Part shown: positions 61,487-64,000 of the stretch, one piece after another
How positions within the stretch are numbered: the first letter of the stretch is position 1
Layout of the letters: each line of letters opens with the position of its first letter
Origin: Clostridia bacterium
GTDB lineage: Bacteria > Bacillota > Clostridia > TANB77 > CAG-465
NCBI GenBank assembly: GCA_017534305.1
Contig: JAFWCU010000001.1
Coordinates: forward strand, 124,001-188,000
Direction: 5' to 3'
DNA: 64,000 bases
Translations under genes and position numbers: made by a program
Notes under the pieces: model-generated
Told to the model about the DNA's origin: nothing
The model's input: only the letters and a program-made list of their open reading frames with translations
The model's database searches: none

Positions 61487-64000
61487 ATGAAAACTAAAAA
61501 AAGTGCTATTTTATTAGCTATAACTTCTTTACTTCTAGTTGTTACAGCTGTTTTTTCAACTGTAACAGCAAATGCAGATCAAGGATATACCACAACTATT
61601 ACCTTAGATGATGGTCATTCTATTGATGTTGCAAACATTACTGAATGTGATGTTTTAAGTGAGGAAGATTATATTAAACAACATTTAAATACAGATTTAG
61701 TTCAAGATACAGGCAAATTTGAACTAGCTGATATGTTGCTTGCTAAAAACTTAATAGCAGATGAAACAATGTTCAATGGTGAAGAAGAAACTATTGATAA
61801 CTTAAACTACAATCATATGGATGCATTAATCATAATGAACGATATTCCTGTTCTTGTTTATGATTTAGATGATGAAAGCCCATACTACGTAGCAAAAGCA
61901 AACACTCTAATTAATGATCCTAATTATAGAGTACCTTTTGCAGATTTTGCTTATACTAACGTAAATGGTGAATTAATCTATGATGCAATTTATGATTATG
62001 AAACTGGACTTGCTTATATTCCAAAATATTATAAAGAGGAAGATAAGAATGGATTTGGTTTCTACAATGTACAAATAGAGTTATTACAAATGACTAGTAC
62101 TCAAAATCCAACAACAACTATAGATGTTATGGTTAACGTTGACGGAATGCCTGGTGAGTATGCAAAATCTGGTAAAGCAACACTTAAAGGTATTGCAACA
62201 GATTTTGGTGTTAAAATAGCTTTAGATGATGAAGCAATTAAAAATACTTATGCTGAAAACATAAGGGTTAAAGTTAATGGTGTATACGATGAAGAATGGT
62301 ATTATTTTGATAGCGAAGGTATTGTTCAAATTCAATTATCACCTAACACAATTAACTCATTAGAAATTGAAATTAATCCAGAAAATGCAGAAACATATCT
62401 ATCTCGTTTAGAAGATACTGCAAACTTTACTGGCCAAGAAACTCATATTAATTATAACCCTGATAATATGACAGTTAAAACTGAAGCTGGTACTTGGACT
62501 TTTGAGGATGATCCTGTAGTTGGACAATCTTATATTTTAAATGCTGGAAATAGTTCTACAGGAAGTAGAAATTCTCCATTCTATGATGTATATTATGCTT
62601 CTGAACAAAGTGGTAGATATGGTGTCTATATAGATAGACCAAATGGTGGAGATACTTGGAATGCTCTATCTAGAAGAATTATTCAAGGTACTAATGATTT
62701 TAACTTAAGTAATTTAAATGAGTCTGGTGGTATGATTCAACACGTTGTTGTATTTAACCAAACAGTAGAACAAAATGGTGTTTCAATACCTGCTGGTACA
62801 ACTATTCACTTGAGATGTTCTCATGGTGGTGTTCCTGTAGATAATACTGGATGGAACATGCAATATATTGATGGTGCAAATAGACCTACAGCTTATTCAT
62901 TACTTATTAGAGTTTTAGATGTTCAAGAAGAATATCTTGTAGTTGGTCTTGCAACTAACGAATTATATACACAAAACGGTGCTGCTATTTGTAAAATCAG
63001 ATATAAGTCTGATGGCGGTGGATTTATTCACCTACACAAAACTGACGTAGATACAGGAGATGCTAAAAATGGTGATGCTGTTCGTGTAAGTGCTACTTAT
63101 GGCGTATGGCAAGGATCAGAGCTGATAACAACTGTTACTACAGATAATAATGGTAATGCTGTTACTGAAAAAATTAAAAAAGGTACATATTCAATTAGAG
63201 AAATATCTGCTCCTGTTGGATATAACCTATCTAATGATACATTTACTGTAGAAATTACATCAGATAACAAAGAGCCACTTGTAACAGTTACTGAAAAAGT
63301 AAAAGAAAATGACTTAATAATTAAAAAAGATATTGAAGCTACATCTAATACTGAACAAAAAGCTTTAGATGAGTGTCAATTTACTGCAACTTTAATATCT
63401 GATAGATCTAAAGTATATACAAGTGAACGTACTGCAGAAGGTGAATATACAATTAGAAACCTTCCATATGGTACTTATGAGGTTGTTGAATCTCAAACAA
63501 ATAAATACTCTTTAACTTGTGATAAATTCAATGTATTTATTGAAAAAGATAGAAGTGAAAGAGGTGCTTATGGCGCTGCAGATGGACAATATGAAACAAG
63601 TAAATTAGCTCAAAATCCAAATAGAACTCAATGGACTGATGCTCAAGGACATCTTGTAGATATAGCTAAAGTTATGGTAATTAATATCCATAAAGTAGAT
63701 TATGATAAAGATGAAAACGATCCTAAAACATATATGCAAGGTGACGCAAAACTAGAAGGCGCTGTATATGAAATATATAAATTCAATGAGGAAACTCAAG
63801 ATTACACAGACTATGTATATGATATAACAGTAGATCATATGGATGATGGTTATTGGACAGCTACATCTGGTGAATTACTTGTTGGAAAATATATGGTAAA
63901 AGAAAAAGTTAAATCTGAAGAAGAAATTGACGGAGTAACTTACCAATATTCTTATGCTAAAGGATATTTAGTAGATCCAGATCCTCATTATTTTGAACAA
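61487..64000 (+). CDS. Large secreted SpaA/Cna-B type surface protein (3' end outside window)
   Basis: The frame is open from ATG 61487 (GAAAGGGG upstream) to the window end, at least 838 residues. A signal peptide (KKSAILLAITSLLLVVTAVFS, about 5-30) is followed by a unique N-terminal region of about 480 residues. From about residue 505 come SpaA/Cna-B-like beta-sandwich domains: IHLHKTDVDTGDAKNGDAV ... GTYSIREISAPVGYNL, then IIKKDIEATSNTEQ ... LPYGTYEVVESQTNKYSL, then INIHKVDYDKDEND ... LLVGKYMVKEKV. The repeated Lys near each domain start and E in the xExxAP-like motif fit isopeptide-bond domains of pilins and adhesins. Any LPXTG anchor would lie beyond the window. Confidence 0.87.
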   Translation, partial: MKTKKSAILLAITSLLLVVTAVFSTVTANADQGYTTTITLDDGHSIDVANITECDVLSEEDYIKQHLNTDLVQDTGKFELADMLLAKNLIADETMFNGEEETIDNLNYNHMDALIIMNDIPVLVYDLDDESPYYVAKANTLINDPNYRVPFADFAYTNVNGELIYDAIYDYETGLAYIPKYYKEEDKNGFGFYNVQIELLQMTSTQNPTTTIDVMVNVDGMPGEYAKSGKATLKGIATDFGVKIALDDEAIKNTYAENIRVKVNGVYDEEWYYFDSEGIVQIQLSPNTINSLEIEINPENAETYLSRLEDTANFTGQETHINYNPDNMTVKTEAGTWTFEDDPVVGQSYILNAGNSSTGSRNSPFYDVYYASEQSGRYGVYIDRPNGGDTWNALSRRIIQGTNDFNLSNLNESGGMIQHVVVFNQTVEQNGVSIPAGTTIHLRCSHGGVPVDNTGWNMQYIDGANRPTAYSLLIRVLDVQEEYLVVGLATNELYTQNGAAICKIRYKSDGGGFIHLHKTDVDTGDAKNGDAVRVSATYGVWQGSELITTVTTDNNGNAVTEKIKKGTYSIREISAPVGYNLSNDTFTVEITSDNKEPLVTVTEKVKENDLIIKKDIEATSNTEQKALDECQFTATLISDRSKVYTSERTAEGEYTIRNLPYGTYEVVESQTNKYSLTCDKFNVFIEKDRSERGAYGAADGQYETSKLAQNPNRTQWTDAQGHLVDIAKVMVINIHKVDYDKDENDPKTYMQGDAKLEGAVYEIYKFNEETQDYTDYVYDITVDHMDDGYWTATSGELLVGKYMVKEKVKSEEEIDGVTYQYSYAKGYLVDPDPHYFEQ

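Noticed and set aside
1-64000. UGA reassigned to Trp or Gly
   Set aside because: Genes read through cleanly with standard stops, TGG is used for Trp, and conserved proteins have normal lengths; only avoidance of TGA stops is supported.
1-64000. CRISPR array, tRNA genes, insertion sequences, prophage
   Set aside because: No regularly spaced repeats, no T-arm-like GC-rich blocks, and no transposase, integrase or phage structural gene were seen.

Overview
The window comes from a very AT-rich, low-GC Gram-positive bacterium. It is most likely an uncultured or gut-type anaerobic Firmicute (Bacillota, Clostridia-like). Support: the AT-rich codon choice, strong AGGAGG-type ribosome binding sites, a class III anaerobic ribonucleotide reductase with its activase, a Gram-positive class A PBP, a YlbJ-like membrane protein, a GH25 lysozyme with a dockerin-like tail and a SpaA/Cna-B type surface protein. 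None of the 55 genes whose stop lies in the window ends in TGA (about 38 TAA, 17 TAG), although TGG is used normally for Trp. I see no tRNA, rRNA, IS element, prophage or CRISPR array.

Region 1 (1-23.5 kb) is one long plus-strand surface-polysaccharide cluster. It holds GT2, GT4, GT32-like and unclassified glycosyltransferases, a GtrA flippase, a UbiA-type polyprenyl-phosphate phosphoribosyltransferase next to a HAD-IB phosphatase, three GT-C/DUF2142-like polytopic proteins (one frameshifted), a GT2 + DUF2304 pair, a Wzx-type flippase, then from a new promoter a GT4, an anchored polysaccharide deacetylase and GalE. The logic is lipid-linked sugar donors made inside, flipped, and used outside by GT-C enzymes.

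Region 2 (23.6-34 kb) holds an unknown 43-aa/606-aa gene pair, an SDR (FabG-like), a convergent small gene and a YlbJ-like gene, then housekeeping genes: an rRNA-type methyltransferase, rpoZ, a cytidylate-kinase-like gene, priA and a beta-CASP metallo-beta-lactamase RNase-like protein.

Region 3 (34-42.6 kb) is about the envelope: a MazF-like toxin with no visible antitoxin directly upstream of a PBP1A gene, a NAGPA phosphodiester glycosidase, an unknown membrane-anchored protein, a PAP2 phosphatase, a GH25 lysozyme with dockerin-like repeats and a degenerate histidine-kinase-like protein. Region 4 (42.6-44.8 kb) is a compositional island: a strong promoter, a structured leader, an acidic low-complexity surface protein of clearly higher GC, and about 450 nt of terminated non-coding sequence.

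Region 5 (44.8-53 kb) holds a lone Smr-domain protein, a membrane-NUDIX fusion, SseB, a Crp/Fnr regulator, nrdD-nrdG and a second nrdD-like gene. The second gene has lost the glycyl-radical domain and the thiyl-radical cysteine. Both nrdD genes carry the same 16-bp Crp/Fnr-geometry palindrome exactly 20 nt upstream of the -10 box; this is the most interesting signal in the window. Region 6 (53-64 kb) holds small metabolic genes (TIM-barrel isomerase-like, CYTH, pheA, FAD dehydrogenase, RdgB), a probable minus-strand non-coding RNA at 58.0-58.3 kb, an unknown anchored protein, two metallophosphoesterases and the start of a large Cna-B surface protein that runs off the end.
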